DNA from: Corylus avellana
Lineage: Eukaryota; Streptophyta; Magnoliopsida; Fagales; Betulaceae
Assembly: GCF_901000735.1 (NCBI RefSeq)
Contig: NC_081542.1
Coordinates: 38,064,571-38,128,570 of the forward strand
Direction of reading: 5' to 3'
Length of the DNA: 64,000 nucleotides
The position numbers were made by a program, and so were the translations under genes. The notes under the pieces are model-generated. The model had not been told where the DNA came from. It ran no database searches and saw only the letters and a list, made by a program, of their open reading frames with translations. Below, one piece after another: positions 22,475 through 35,171 of the stretch (the first letter of the stretch is position 1; each line of letters starts with the position of its first letter).

Positions 22475-22517
22475 CGGGGTTTATGAAAATTTCGGACCAA
22501 AAATTTCATAAACCCCG
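22475..22517. repeat. Inverted repeat at the edge of the captured gene
   Basis: CGGGGTTTATGAAAATTT (22475-22492) faces AAATTTCATAAACCCCG (22501-22517) across an 8-base loop, one base of difference between arms. It lies between CACTA-type sequence (GCGGCGACTAAGATCACCGC) and the Rho-GDI 5' region, so it may mark or flank the capture junction. Confidence 0.75.
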
Positions 22518-22652
22518 TCTTTTTTTCCCCAAGCCTTCAAAACACCAAAATCCCTAACACCCCTCTCACTCACCTCTCTCATCACTCTCACTCTCGATCA
22601 CTCTACCGCTGCTCTCCCAAACTTTGACCGACGAAAGCTTTCATACAAGGCT

Positions 22653-25236
22653 TTGTTGAAGAGAGGGGAGGAAGCAGGACCATCGTCAAGAGGGTCTTCA
22701 TCAGCTTGTGTTGGTGATCAAAGACAAGAGAAGCAAAAGGAAATGGGCGAGAAGCCAAGGGAAGTTCGTGGGGTTGTAGAAGAAGAAGAAGAGGAAGAAG
22801 ATCATGATGATGATGGTGTTGTTGGTGGTTATGTTCCAGGGCCTTTGGTTTTACTCAAGGAGCAGATTGAGAAAGACAAGGTTTTGTTCTGTTTTCCCTT
22901 CTTTTTCTGCTCTACATTTTGGAAAAAAAAAATAAAAAAGAAAGGAATGTAGTTTTATTTTCCTTCACAGATAAATACTATGAATTGCTTAATGGGGTTT
23001 TCGTTTTTAGGGTTTTAAACCCATTTATGCTCTGTTTGGTTGCTTAAAAAATGTGGGGAAGGGGACTGAACTTTGAAGCTTGGGTTCTTGAATAGCTGAG
23101 ACCGAGATAACTCAATCGTCCGTTCAACTATGCATTAACGTGACTATTTGGCACACTTGAGCTAGGTTGTTTCTTTATTTTTGGAATGTAAAAGACATAT
23201 AGCATAATATTTTATTGCGCTTTTTGATATATACAACATTACTTATAAAAAAAATCCCAATTTATATTCTACTAAGTGTAAGGTCAAGTAGACATATGAA
23301 AAATTGTTGTTAATGATTTTAATGGAGGGGATAGAAGTACTTTGATGAGAACAATTGGATACCCTAGCGGGTGTGAAAAATTGCAAACCTAGGGGTGTCA
23401 ATAGAACTGACCCTAAAATTGCTGAAGTTAGTGTGTTATGGAATTGAAATGATTAAAAAACATGTGAAGTTTTACTTCCGGTGGATTTTCTTTGATTTAT
23501 AGCACTCTTAGTTGTCTAATCATTTTCACTATTTCTTGAACAATTCCATACAAGTTTTTAATCCCTTTTATTTGTAGTGATGAGTTTAGTCTTTGTAATT
23601 GCTCATTTTTTAAGATGTTTTGTGTATTCAGATGCTAGAGAATATAATGAAATCATTTTGTTTTGCTGTTTGGCATCCAGATGCAATCCTGTAGATCAAT
23701 TAATTCATTTAGCTTTAGTTAATCAATGTATTTGGAGCCTCCCAGTTTTCATTTAAATGCCAATTTTGCTTTGCAGGATGATGACAGCTTAAGAAGGTGG
23801 AAAGAGAAGCTGCTTGGTTGCTTGGAAAGTGATTTAAATGGTTTGTTGTTGGCATTTTCTTATGCTCCTGACACATCTGTATTCCATATTATAGGTGGTT
23901 CTTTTCTTGACTTTGTGTCGGCTATTGTTAGGCCAAATGGAGCCTGAAGTCAAATTCCACTCCATTGGGATCATCTCCGATGACTTTGAGGAGATTACTA
24001 CTCCCTTGCCAATTGATGACAATCGAAGTGGTCATGACCTGTTCACTCTCAGGGAGGGATCGCACTATCGGCTTAAGTTGACATTCAGTGTTCTGCACAA
24101 CATAGTTTCGGGCCTGACCTACACCAACACAGTGTGGAAAGGGGGACGTCAAGGTGCATCACTTTTTAAACTGCAGTCCATTTCATTTGAAATTTTATTG
24201 TAAAAATTTGTTAAACTTTAAAAAAGAAAGAAAAGAAAAGACCTGCATAAATCTTCCATTGGAATCTGAATTTTTGAGTTATGAATTCAAATTTTGCTTT
24301 AGTGGCGGCTGGTAGAAGATCTAATGTTTATTTAAGTCCTACAATTTGATCTTGGCCTTCATACTGAATCTGTATCATGCTTTCCTTTTCCCTGCGACTG
24401 GTTTGCAAATTGCGACTTTGATGGGTATGACACGCATTTTAGAGAGAATCATGAATTTGAGTCTAAACCAATAACAACCCTGGAAATCACAGATTTTGTA
24501 GTGAATGTCAAAAATCAAGGTTCCTGTTTTAGTTTGACACCCTTTATCTTGTCTCACCTCCGGATATGCATGGAGTGAAAAGTACACTTTTGGTCATCCG
24601 TGTGAATTTTCTTTCTCATCACGGGCATGAAAGCACTAGGAAGGCAGGTTACCTTGCAATAGCAAATGCTGCCCGTCCGTAAATGATCCAACTTATAGTG
24701 ATTTCTTGGATGTTGCTTCACTTTTCAACCCTCAAAACCTGGCACTCAAACAACTACTGCTTGATTATTATTTACCCGATATAAAAACTTGTATCTTGAA
24801 GAAATCATTTGAGCTGAAATACCAGTGGTTTGAAAATAATTATTCAAAATCTAGGAAGGATAGATATATAAATTGCAAAGTTACATTGACAGGAGGTACT
24901 AACAAGTCTACTGTATCTTGTTTTATTGCCATTAACTGCAATATTTTCTTTTTCTCTGTCATTCTGATGCATACATTTTGCGTTCTCTTCAACATGATAT
25001 ATCAAATAATTTGTGCATTATGACCAATTTCTCTTAGTGCATATTTTGTAACTTAATTCTTATCCTTAGTTACTTTGGTTTTCCTTTTTGTCTTTGCTAT
25101 TTGGGCGTCAGTTGATCAAAGCAAAGGAATGTTGGGCACCTTCGCTCCTCAATAGGAACCATATGTGGACGCCCTAGAGGAGAAGACGATTCCATCTGGT
25201 GTGCTTGCAAGGGGGACCTACTCGGCAAAGCTTAAG
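22653..25236 (+). pseudogene. Captured Rho GDP-dissociation inhibitor gene fragment
   Basis: Four exons with consensus splice sites: 22653-22880 (Glu/Asp-rich N-terminus ending VPGPLVLLKEQIEKDK), 23777-23840 (DDDSLRRWKEKLLGCLESDLN), 23932-24153 (EPEVKFHSIGI, FTLREGSHYRLKLTF, NIVSGLTYTNTVWK) and 25112-25236 (VDQSKGMLGTFAPQ, then IPSGVLARGTYSAKLK). Introns are 896, 91 and 958 bases. The GSHYRLK and SGL-YTNTVWK motifs are hallmarks of Rho-GDI, which in plants holds ROP GTPases in the cytosol. Defects: TAG at 25153-25155 in place of a Gln, no recognisable last exon for the C-terminal beta strands, and no clear upstream ATG (first in-frame ATG is 22743). Introns are retained, so capture was from genomic DNA. 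It is almost certainly non-functional as protein, though transcription could yield RNA matching the parent gene. Confidence 0.85.
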
Positions 25237-26600
25237 GTGTGTGCATGTGATGAGATAGCCATGCTTTTGAGGGAAAATACTCAGGATCTCTTTAACTCAT
25301 AAGTTTCTGATAGGCTGTAAATTGCATGGCAGAATCTGTGGTAATTACTTGGCATTCACAAGATTTGCCAACAAATTTGTTTCTTTTTACGGGCATGGGA
25401 GGAGTAATTTTGAATATTTTGCATAATTTGTTAACTCATGTCTCATGGTGTTCATTTCAAGGACACTTCTAATTACAAATCCAAATTATGGGGCACTTAG
25501 GACAAACCACCATTATATGCAAACCACCATATATGCAAGCTTACATTTTTGCAGATTATATGTGATCAGGACCTTTTTGTGGAAATGCCTGGGAGAGACC
25601 CTTCAGATAGGTGGTTTATGTAACTTGTTTTGGTATTTAATCACTTTTATTTAGATTACTGTGGACCTTAGAATGCATTTAGTGTCTCTAAGTAGCACAA
25701 ATTTCTATATGTGAACTTGTTTATTTGATATAATTTTATTTGGTATACTGTTTTCTGTTCCAGTTGATCTAATTTCTGTATTATAATGTTGAACAAAAAT
25801 GTGATATTGCAATTGCTGATATTCCTCATGGTAGTTGATCTGTGAAAATTTACTTGCTGCTATCCTTCGAAGTCTCTAAAGCATATCATGCGACTATTTA
25901 TTGGAGCTTTTCGATGCTATCAGACTAGAGGACAGAAACTTTAGGAAATAACATTTATATGCATATTTCTAACAATAATAAGCTCCAATATTTAACAAAC
26001 TTGATATTTTAGTATTGCAACAGGGACATTGCTGTATTGAGTTCAGTTTATGGTTTTCTCTATTTTTTCATTTCGTTAATCAAATTATCAGCATGGGAAT
26101 ATATCTCTATGTTGTTCAAGTGTGTTCTGTTTTTTGGTAAGCCAAATGCAAAAACTCATGTAGTCACAAGTTGGGATTATTTATGTGCTTACTGTCATAC
26201 TTGTATAGAAGAGGACAAGCCATTGGATTCTTACACATGCAAGACAAAGTTAATTACTACTTTACCAAATTACTATTTTCTTTATTCATTTCCATATGGA
26301 CGATTTGTATTGATTTAAAAAAATAACGGTAATAGGGGAAATCTATAGAATGGTGCATACTATTTTTAGTTTCAGTCAAAACAAAGTACAATATTTTTAC
26401 TCTTGTCATGATTAATAGATAAATAACAGGACACGTTCAATAAATAACAGGATCCAGTTATAGGAGGTACCCTGTTACTGATGTATGTTAGAAATATTGT
26501 GGTTATCTCCTGTTAGCCGATATCATGCTCAGTGTTCTCTGGTTCTGCGATCGAGCGCAAGTCGAGTGCGATCGATTGCACATGATGTGCAATCAAGCGC
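25237..26600 (+). other. Intron-like remainder of captured segment
   Basis: Follows the last recognised Rho-GDI exon, which ends AAG at a GTGTGT donor. I looked for the missing final exon and did not find it. The stretch is T-rich and gene-like in composition, ending near GATCGAGCGCAAGTC where CACTA subterminal repeats resume. Confidence 0.45.
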
Positions 26601-26619
26601 AGATAATTTTATTTTTTAT

Positions 26620-27240
26620 TTTTTTAGGACCATTAGCGTCCAGCGTCCACTCCAGTTTGGACACTGATAATTAATTAATTTATTTATTTTTAGGACCATT
26701 AGCGTTCACTTTGTGGAATCTAATGGTCATCTATCAGCGTCCACTCCACTTTGGACGCTGATAGTTTTTTTTTTTTTTTTTTTAATTTTTTAGGACCATT
26801 AGCGTTCATAAAGTGGACGCTAATGGTTAACTATCAGCGTCCACTTTCGTTTGGACGCTGATAGTTAATTTTTTTTTAAAATTTTTTTAGGAGTATTAGG
26901 GTTCACTTTGTGGACGCTAATGGTTAACTATCAGAGTGGACGTTAATGGTTGACTATCAGCGTCCACTTTGACTGGACGTTAATGGTTGATTATCAGCGT
27001 CAACTATGCCTTCCGTTTATATTAGCTTTAGGGTCAAAACATTGCGACTTTTAGCGTCGACAAAGTGGACGCTAAAAGTGATCATTATGGTCGATTTTAA
27101 GTGGACGCTGATAATCACACATTTGATCATTAAGGTCGGACGATTAGCGTCCACACCTTTAAGGTCCAAAAGTCGACGCTGTTGTCAACAGTGTCCACTT
27201 TAGGACTTTTAACGTCCACTCGAAGTCGCCCCTAAAGACC
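26620..27240. repeat. Right subterminal repeats of the CACTA element
   Basis: Copies of TCAGCGTCCACTTT, GTGGACGCTAATGG and related words in both orientations, ending AAGTCGCCCCTAAAGACC before the terminal inverted repeat. Fewer and more diverged than on the left. Confidence 0.88.
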
Positions 27241-28361
27241 TAAATTCTTGTAGTGCAAAACGTCTTCTTACTTAAGATTATAGACTATTCTAATCCTAAT
27301 TTCTTTTAGATATCCAACAACCTTAATCACACTATTGCAAGGTGTTTGTTGTTTCTAAGATATTTCCTTTAGAAGAAATATATATGGTGCATACAATTGT
27401 TTTCTTGTAAAAGGTCTATAATTATAGATTTTTTGGTCCAAAATAATTTGGACTTTAAGTTCAATCGCTTAAGATTTGCAAGTTTAAAGGCTTTGATACA
27501 GAATCTGAATCTCAATCGCCTCAAGCCAACTTTTCTATATATGCTTATTGTAATTAAACTCACATTTATACTATATCAAGTTAAAAGTCATTTAATGTGG
27601 ACAAACAATACCTGCACGCAAACTTTAGGGAAGGAATAAAGAGAAGAGTTCTCAAGCACATCATGGTTCATCTATGTGAATTTTATTCTTAGAAAAATGT
27701 TAGATCAATAACTTGTTGACATATGTAAGATGTGATTGAAAGTTGTTGAATTGTTTTTACTAGCTAGCATATTTCCAATCACATGTCTTATTAGCTAAAA
27801 TGTAAAAATAAAAAATAAATAAAAAATAAATAAAAAAATGTTATAGACAATCTTTGGAAATTTTGGATCCTAATTTCTATATTTTGAAGAATCACCTATT
27901 AAAAAAAATTAAAAACAAAAAAACAAAAATTACATCCCATATTTTTTTTCCTACTTCATTCTTAAACTCCTCAAATTTATTCACGCTTAATCTCTATACA
28001 ATTATAACACGTATTTTATTCACATTCAATATTATCTTATTATTTCTCAATATATTTCTACTTCTTTTCATTTTTTTTTTTTTAAAAAAAAAAACTTTTG
28101 GTTTCATGAAATATTCCCTCTTCCGATTCAAATGGACAAAAATAACATTTATAAGATAAAAAATTAAAAAAGAAAACCAAGTCCTTTTGTATCTTATTCA
28201 TGATATTTTTGTCATTTTAGGTAGTGAAAATGTGACATTGCAATTTGAATGATAATTTAGGGGTGACATTGCAAAAACTTAAAAAGGTATTGTAAAAAAA
28301 AATATTAATTAGAATTGAATAAATGTGGCTAACCCAAGCTGCTACGTAGACTATGCTCAAT

Positions 28362-28479
28362 AACCGGACTATAAGAAGAACCAATGATAAAGAAATTTTT
28401 AGCACTCTTGCAGTTTCTTAAACCGGACTATAAGAAGAACCAATGATAAAGAAATTTTTAGCACTCTTGCAGTTTCTTA
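28362..28479 (+). repeat. 59-bp perfect tandem duplication in array unit 0
   Basis: The segment starting AACCGGACTATAAGAAGAAC occurs at 28362 and again at 28421 without mismatch. Other units have it once, so the duplication is recent relative to array growth. Confidence 0.93.
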
Positions 28480-29759
28480 AAGATGTGATAAAGATAAAAT
28501 TCACATAGGTGGGCCATGTTTATTCATTCCCTTCAAATTTGGGGCATGTATCACATTTCCACATTAAATGGCTTTTAACTTAATATAGCATAATTATAAA
28601 CCACTTCAATTGTAAGAAGCATATACAAAGGAGTTGGCTTGGATCACTTGAGATTCAGATTTCGTGCACTATCTCAAATCTTGTTGACTGCCTAAATACT
28701 GATGCCGAGAACTTGCTTCCCAAGAACGTAAAAAGAACTCTTTTCTTTATTCTATCCCTTTTAGTTTGGGAGCAAGCATGACGCTTTCATATAACTTTGG
28801 AAACACTTATTCTTAATATATGACAATTCCTATTTATAATTCTTCTACTCTATACTAGGAATTATGCTCACAGTCTTTCTCTTAGGATCCTGGTGCGTGT
28901 TTGAAAACAAAGCCTTCCTACTCAAGATTATAGAATATTCTAATCCTAATTTCTTTTAGATATCCAACAACCTTAATCAAAATTTTGCAAGGTGTTTGTT
29001 GTTTCTAGGATATTTCCTTTAGAAGAAACATAGATACTGCATTGTGACAACCCGCTTGATTAAAACGAGACTATTTTTTTTTTTTTTTTTTAAACATACC
29101 CACAACAACGCAGATTGTCACAGTGGCATGGCGATACCGTAGTATGCCATGAACCCGTGCATTAACCTGTTTGACAATATCATATGCCACACAGAGCTAT
29201 ATGCAACATCAATAATTCATCAGAGTTTGTATCATTGCAGCAAAATATAAATAACTTAAGATATAATATAACACATCAGAGCTGATTAATACATCTAAGT
29301 GATTAAAACTTACATACAAAAGAATGGCTATACAAAAGTTTCACATACGACATGAACCATATACAAAATAACAAAGTCTAAGCATATACATGTAAGCTCT
29401 ACAAAAACGGGCTATTATCTAGTCCAACAAAATAACATTTGATGCAACTATGCTTCAAACGTTGTAGTAACCCAAATACATAGCTACTGGGTCATCCTCA
29501 ATAATCCCTGCACCTGCATCAACATTAACCACATCGCCTGCACCACGGGAATCACCACCACCCATGATGCAGGCGGATTTATGAGCCCGCCGTCTCCATG
29601 AAATAGAGACGCTTAGTAGTATAGAAATTACTACGCTTTCCAAATAACCATCATTTGAAAATATACTTACAATTTAATTAGCTTAACAATAAAACATATT
29701 GATAGTCATCATTATCATAAAATCATATGCTATACATGCTCATGCAACATCATCTTTTC

Positions 29760-30275
29760 ATATCATCCATACATATACATATATAACATCATCTCCTCAT
29801 AACATCCGCCTTGCATATATACATAACATAACATCATCTCCTCATAACATTCGTCATGCATATATACATAATATAACATCATCTCCTCATAACATTCGCC
29901 ATGTATATATACATAACATAACATCATCTCCTCAAAACATTCGCCATGCATATATACATAACATAACATCATCTCCTCATAACATTCGCCATGCATATAT
30001 ACATAACATAACATCATCTCCTCATAACATTCGCCATGCATATATACATAACATAACATCATCTCCTCAAAACATTCGCTATGCATATATACATAACATA
30101 ACATCATCTCCTCATAACATCCACCATACATATATACATAATATAACATCATCTCTTTCATATCATCCGTCATGCATATATATATACATAATATAACATC
30201 ATCTCCTTCATATCATCCGTCGTGCGTATATATACATAATATAACATTATCTCCTTTATATCATCCATGCTCATG
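29760..30275. repeat. 45-bp minisatellite inside the solo LTR
   Basis: Eleven or so copies of a 45-bp unit containing AACATCATCTCCTCATAAC and CATGCATATATACATAAC. Because 45 is divisible by 3 it keeps long frames open on both strands (repeated HNITSSPHNIRHAYI), which are artefacts rather than genes. Confidence 0.92.
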
Positions 30276-31377
30276 CTATAAATGCTCATATGCTATTTTA
30301 TGAATCATTTCATAGAATCATACTCATGACATAAACATCATTTTATCTCATAAGCTCATAAAAGCTCATAGAAACCTTTCATCAAATATTTCATGAAACA
30401 TCATTAAATTGGCAAAGCATCACAAAACACATTTTAAACCTTAAAATATAGTATCTTTTGCCCAGTAAGTAAAATACTTATCTTGTTTAGTTGAGTACCC
30501 TCCGGTGAACTCTTGACTCAACCGCAAGACACCTAAGCATTTACAACATAAACACATAATTAAACTCTATTCTTATCTTAACAACTCATACTTTATAAAG
30601 ATACTTGAGCACCACAAGTATCACGTTCTATAGGTCATCCTAAATCTATTCAACTAAAGCCCTTAAAATCCTTTACTTACATTTAATACATATATATAAG
30701 CTAATGCATTAATTATCTAATAACTTAGTTACATTGAACTATGATTCTACATCGTAATATATTAAATCACTAAATCTTGAGGCATATACATACACTCTAG
30801 GTTAAGCATTATACTTAACCCTATAATTATCAATTTCCATGGAACCCACGAAAATCTAGGATTAATTAACACTTTAAATGTAATTAACCCATTCAAACAA
30901 CATTTTTAGTGTTCACATACCTAAAGCCCCAAATTAATACAATCCATATAAAATTAGGGTTTATGTCCATATTTTACCAATAAGTAAAATTAGAGTTTCA
31001 ACCCATAAATTAAATAACCCACAACTTGAACAATGCATAGCAATCTACTACACATACAAGCCCCACATTAATTTTATGAATTAGGTTTTCTTATCAAATT
31101 TCTCCAATTTTCGAGCTTAATTAAAAATCCTCCAAATCATTATGATCTCAAGCTTGGAATCCAATGGGTAGGACAAAACCTTAAAGAGAAACTAAAGATT
31201 TTAACAATATAACAAAATCCCATTCAAGAACCCTAATTTTCGGTCCCAAATCAAAACCCCACAAATCCAAACCATTTCTAGCTTCTAATCTCACAAACAT
31301 AACAAAAATTACAAGAAAAGACTAGAGTTTTTACCTCACAAGTACACTTGGCCGAATCCTCCTAAAATTTTCAATTT

Positions 31378-31625
31378 CCTCTTTTTTTTTTTTTTCTTCT
31401 TCTTCTCCTTTCTTTCTCACGGCAGCAGCTCCCTTTCTCCCACTCAAGTTCGTTCTCTCTCCCACTAGGCCATGTGTATGTGTGTGGGGGAGAAGAATGA
31501 GTGAGACAAAGGAGGAGAAATGGGGAAAAAGGGATGGGGCTGCTGTGTGCGTGAGAAAGGGGGGTGAGGGAGAAAGAAAGAAGGAAGGAAAGGAAGAAAG
31601 GATGGGGGGAAAGTGGGCTACTGCA
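31378..31625. other. Adjacent pyrimidine-rich and purine-rich tracts
   Basis: 31378-31465 is almost all C/T on the plus strand; 31482-31618 is almost all A/G. The pair sits where the LTR leader is expected in minus orientation. A (TAT)n run follows at 31649-31667. Confidence 0.75.
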
Positions 31626-33409
31626 GGGGGCCCACCAAAAGACTTGTATTATTATTATTATTATTATTTTTTTTTTTAAACTAAGGAGATAAGGTATTTC
31701 CAATGGCCAATGAAAATTTGACATGTGGCATAGGATAAGATTCTATTTCTTTTTTAATGCCCCAACTATTTAGAATTGCAAAATTTACCCCTACCATTTA
31801 TTTTAACTACAGTTTATCCATACATATAATTATTTATCATACTAGGAATTATTATCTTAATACCGTTAATCCCATTTTATTATATCTATTATTCTAAATC
31901 ATTCCATGTTTTATCTCATTAATTAATTTAGATTACTATGAAATTATTAATAACAAACTTAATAATTATCTTGAGCGTTACATGCATACTATTTTTTTAT
32001 TGTAAAAAGTTTATACTCATATATTTTTTGGTCCAAAATAATTTGGACTTCAAGTTTAATCGTTTAATTTTTGCAAGTTTAAAGGCTTTGTTGCGGAATA
32101 TGAATCTCAAATGCGTCAAGCCAACTTCTCGATAAATGCTTCCTGTAATAAAAGTAACATTTATACTATATCAAGCTAAAGCCATTTAATGTTGACAAAA
32201 GATATCTGCCCGCAAATTGACGGGAAGGAATATAAAGAAGAGTTCTCATGCACATCATGGCCCATTTATATGAATTTTATTCTCAGAAAAACTTTGGATC
32301 AATAAATTGTTGACATATGTAATATGTGATTGAAAGTTGTTTAATTGTTTTTAGTAGTTAGCATATTTCCAATCAAATTTAGTCTTATTAGCTAAAATGT
32401 AAAATGTAAAAAGTAAAAAAAATAAATGTTATAGACAATCTTTGGAAATTTTGAATCTTATTAGCATTCACATTTGGTTCTTCAAAATTTTCTTCAAATT
32501 TTGAAATACTACCCTAGTTTCTATATTTTGAAGAATCACTTATTTAGAAAAAAGGAAAAAAAAAAAAAAAAACAAACAAACAAAACAAAAAAACAAAATT
32601 TACATCCCACATATTTTTTTTTCCTACTTCATTCTTAAACTCCTCAAATTTATTCACGCTTAATCTCTATACAGTTATAACATGTATTTTACATTCAATA
32701 TTTTATTATTATATCTCAATATATTTCCATTTATTTTAATTTTTTTTATTACTTTCAGTTTACATGAAATATTCCCACATGCGATTCAAATGGACAAATA
32801 TAACATTTCTAGGATAAAAAATTAAAAAAGAAAACTAAGTCCTTTTGTATCTTATTGATGATATTTTTGTCATTTTAGGTATTGAAAAAGTGACATTGCA
32901 ATTTGAATGATAATTTAGGATGGACATTGCAAAAATTAAAAAAATTAAAAAGGTATTGTAAAAAAAATAATAATTAGAATAGAATAAATGTAGCTAACCC
33001 AAGCTTCTAGCCTGCTACGTAGACTATGCTCAATAATCAGACCGTGGGAGGAACCAATGATAAAGAAATTTTTAGCACTCTTGTAGTTTCTTAAAGATGT
33101 GATAAAGATAGAGTTCACATAAGTGGGCCATGTTTATTCATTCCCTTCAAATTTCGGGCATGTATCACCTTTCCTCATTAAATGGCTTTTAACTTAATAT
33201 AGCATAATTATAAAGGTTACTTCAATTGTAAGAAGCATATACAAAGGAGTTGGCTTGGAGCACTTGAGATTCAAATTTCATGCACTATCTCAAATCTTGT
33301 TGACAGCCTAAATACCGAAGCCGAGAACTTGCTTCCCAAGAACGTAAAGGAAACTCTTTTCTTTATCCCGTCCCTTTTAGTTTGGCGGTAGGCATGACGC
33401 TTTCACACA

Positions 33410-35171
33410 ACTTTGGAAACACCTATTCTTAATATCTGACAATTCGTATTTATAATTCCTCTACTCTATTCTAGGATTTATTCTCACAATCTTTCTCTTA
33501 GGATCCCGGTGATTGCTTCAAAACAAAGTCTTCCTACTTAAGATGATAGAATATTCTAATGCTAATTTCTTTTAGATATCCAACAACCATAATCACACTT
33601 TTGCAAGTTGTTTGTTGCTTCTAGGGTATTTCCTTTCAAAGAAATATAGATAGTGCATAATATTTTTTTGTGGAAAAAGTTTATAATTATAGATTTTTGG
33701 GTCCAAAATAATTCGGACTTCAGGTTTAATCGTTTAATTTTTGCAAGTTTAAATGCTTTGTTGCGGAATATGAATCTCAAATGCGTCAAGCCAAATTCTC
33801 TATATATGCTTCTTGTAATTAAAGTAACATTTATGCTATATCAAGTTAAAGTCATTTAATGCTGACAAACGATACCTGCCCGCAAATTGAAGGGAAGGAA
33901 TAAAGAGAAGAGTTCTCAAGTACATGGCTTATCTATGTGAATTTTGTTCTTAGAAAAACGTTAGATCAATAACTTGTAAACATATGTAATATGTGATTGA
34001 AAGTTGTTAAATTGTTTTTATTAGCTAACATATTTCCAATTGCATGTTCTCTTATTAGCTAAAATGTAAAAAAAAAAAATAAATAATCTCATAGATAATC
34101 TTTGGAAATTTTGGATCTTATTAGCACATTTGATTCTTCAAAATTTTCTTCAAATTTTGAAATACAACCCCACTTTCTTCTTCTTTTTTTTTTTTTTTTT
34201 TTGAAGAATCACTTATTAAAAAAAACATTTTACATCCCATTTGTTTTTTCTAATTCATTCTTAAACTCCTCAAATTTATTTTCACTAAATCTCTCAGAAT
34301 TTGTGACACATATTTTATTCACATTTCATATTTTATTATCATTTCTCTATATATTTCTATTTCTTTTAATTTTTTTTATTATTTTCGGGTTACATGAAAT
34401 ATTCCCTCACACGATTCAAATGGAGAAAAATTATCTTGAAAAGTACATCATTTTCTATCTTGTTGATGACACTTTTGTCATTTTGGTTAGTGAAAGCGTT
34501 ACATTGCAATTTGAATGATAAATTAGGGGAGACATTGCTTAAATTAAAACATTAAAAATTTATTGTAAAAAACTAATAATAATTAGAAGAGAATAAATGT
34601 GGCTAACTCAAACTGCTATGTACACTATGCATAGAATCGGACTGTGGGAGGAACCGATGGTAAATAAATTTTTAGCTCTCTTGTAGTTTCTTAAAGATGT
34701 GATAAAGATAAAGTTCACATGGCCATGTTTATTCCTTCCCTTCAAATTTGGGCATGTATCACCTTTCCACTTTAAATGGCATTTAACTTAATATAGCATA
34801 ATTATAAAGGTCACTTCAATTACAAGAAGCATATACAAAGGAGTTGGCATGGAGCAGTTGAGATTTAGATTCTATGACCAAGCCTTAAAACTCTAATATC
34901 TTAATAGATTAAAACTAAAGTCCCAATTATATTGGACCAGAATTTGGTTTTAACTTACAGCATATCTTGGCTGCTTCTTTGTATGACACTAACACCTCTT
35001 TGTTCCGTTTGTAAATCTTTTTACAAAACAATTGCGGGTTCGTGCACTATCTCAAATCTTGTTGACTGCCTAAATATCGAAGCCAAGAACTTGCTTCCCA
35101 AGAACATAAAGGGAACTCTTTTCTTTATTCTGTCCCTTTTAATTTGGCTGCAGGCATAGTGCTTCCACACG
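33410..35171. repeat. Array unit 2
   Basis: About 1762 bp, uninterrupted. Contains the segment missing from units 0 and 1 (TTACAGCATATCTTGGCTGC at 34957). Its empty site GCTTAAATTAAAACATTAAA (34534) matches the point where the MULE inserted in unit 5. Confidence 0.8.

Larger units (their letters stand above)
19103..27255. mobile_element. 8.15-kb non-autonomous CACTA transposon
   Basis: Begins CACTACAAGAAATTT (19103) and ends AAATTCTTGTAGTG (27255), the terminal inverted repeats of CACTA (En/Spm) elements, with the expected 3-bp duplication CAA on both sides (19100-19102, 27256-27258). The joined flanks reconstruct the array sequence exactly. Next inward on both sides is GGGGCGAC and its complement, then dense subterminal repeats. 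Neither a TNPD transposase nor a TNPA protein is encoded. Instead the interior carries a multi-exon Rho-GDI pseudogene, so this is a gene-capturing element dependent on another CACTA for movement. Confidence 0.95.
18992..28792. repeat. Array unit 0, split by the CACTA element
   Basis: Left part 18992-19102, right part 27256-28792. Removing the transposon and one CAA restores TTTGTTTCAAAACGTCTTC, matching the other units. It shares with unit 1 a deletion that removes the GCATATCTTGGCTGC segment. It also holds a 59-bp perfect tandem duplication at 28362-28479. Confidence 0.8.
29043..31982 (-). mobile_element. 2.94-kb solo LTR, gypsy (Tekay/Del-like)
   Basis: Plus strand starts TGTGACAACCC and ends GAGCGTTACA, with perfect 5-bp duplication TGCAT (29038-29042, 31983-31987); joined flanks restore the array unit. 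There is no second LTR or coding region, so it is a solo LTR left by recombination, or an element of similar size. The minus strand has a purine-rich leader followed by GGATTCGGCC and TTGTGAGGTAAAAACTC, resembling 59990-60040 (plus), which suggests minus orientation. Lineage is inferred from length and end sequence. Confidence 0.85.
28793..33409. repeat. Array unit 1, split by a solo LTR
   Basis: 28793-29042 joined to 31983-33409, about 1672 bp. Like unit 0 it runs directly from CTTGAGATTCA to TGCACTATCTCAAATC, lacking the intervening segment present in units 2 to 5. This shared deletion makes units 0 and 1 each other's closest relatives. Confidence 0.8.

Noticed and set aside
24706..25023. 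105-residue frame inside the Rho-GDI region
   Set aside because: It lies in intron 3 between well-defined exons and shows no recognisable motif.
29699..30196. 165-residue plus-strand and 136-residue minus-strand frames
   Set aside because: Both are translations of a 45-bp minisatellite; open on both strands because the unit length is a multiple of three.
31371..31724. 117-residue minus-strand frame
   Set aside because: Lies in pyrimidine/purine tracts of the solo LTR; low complexity.
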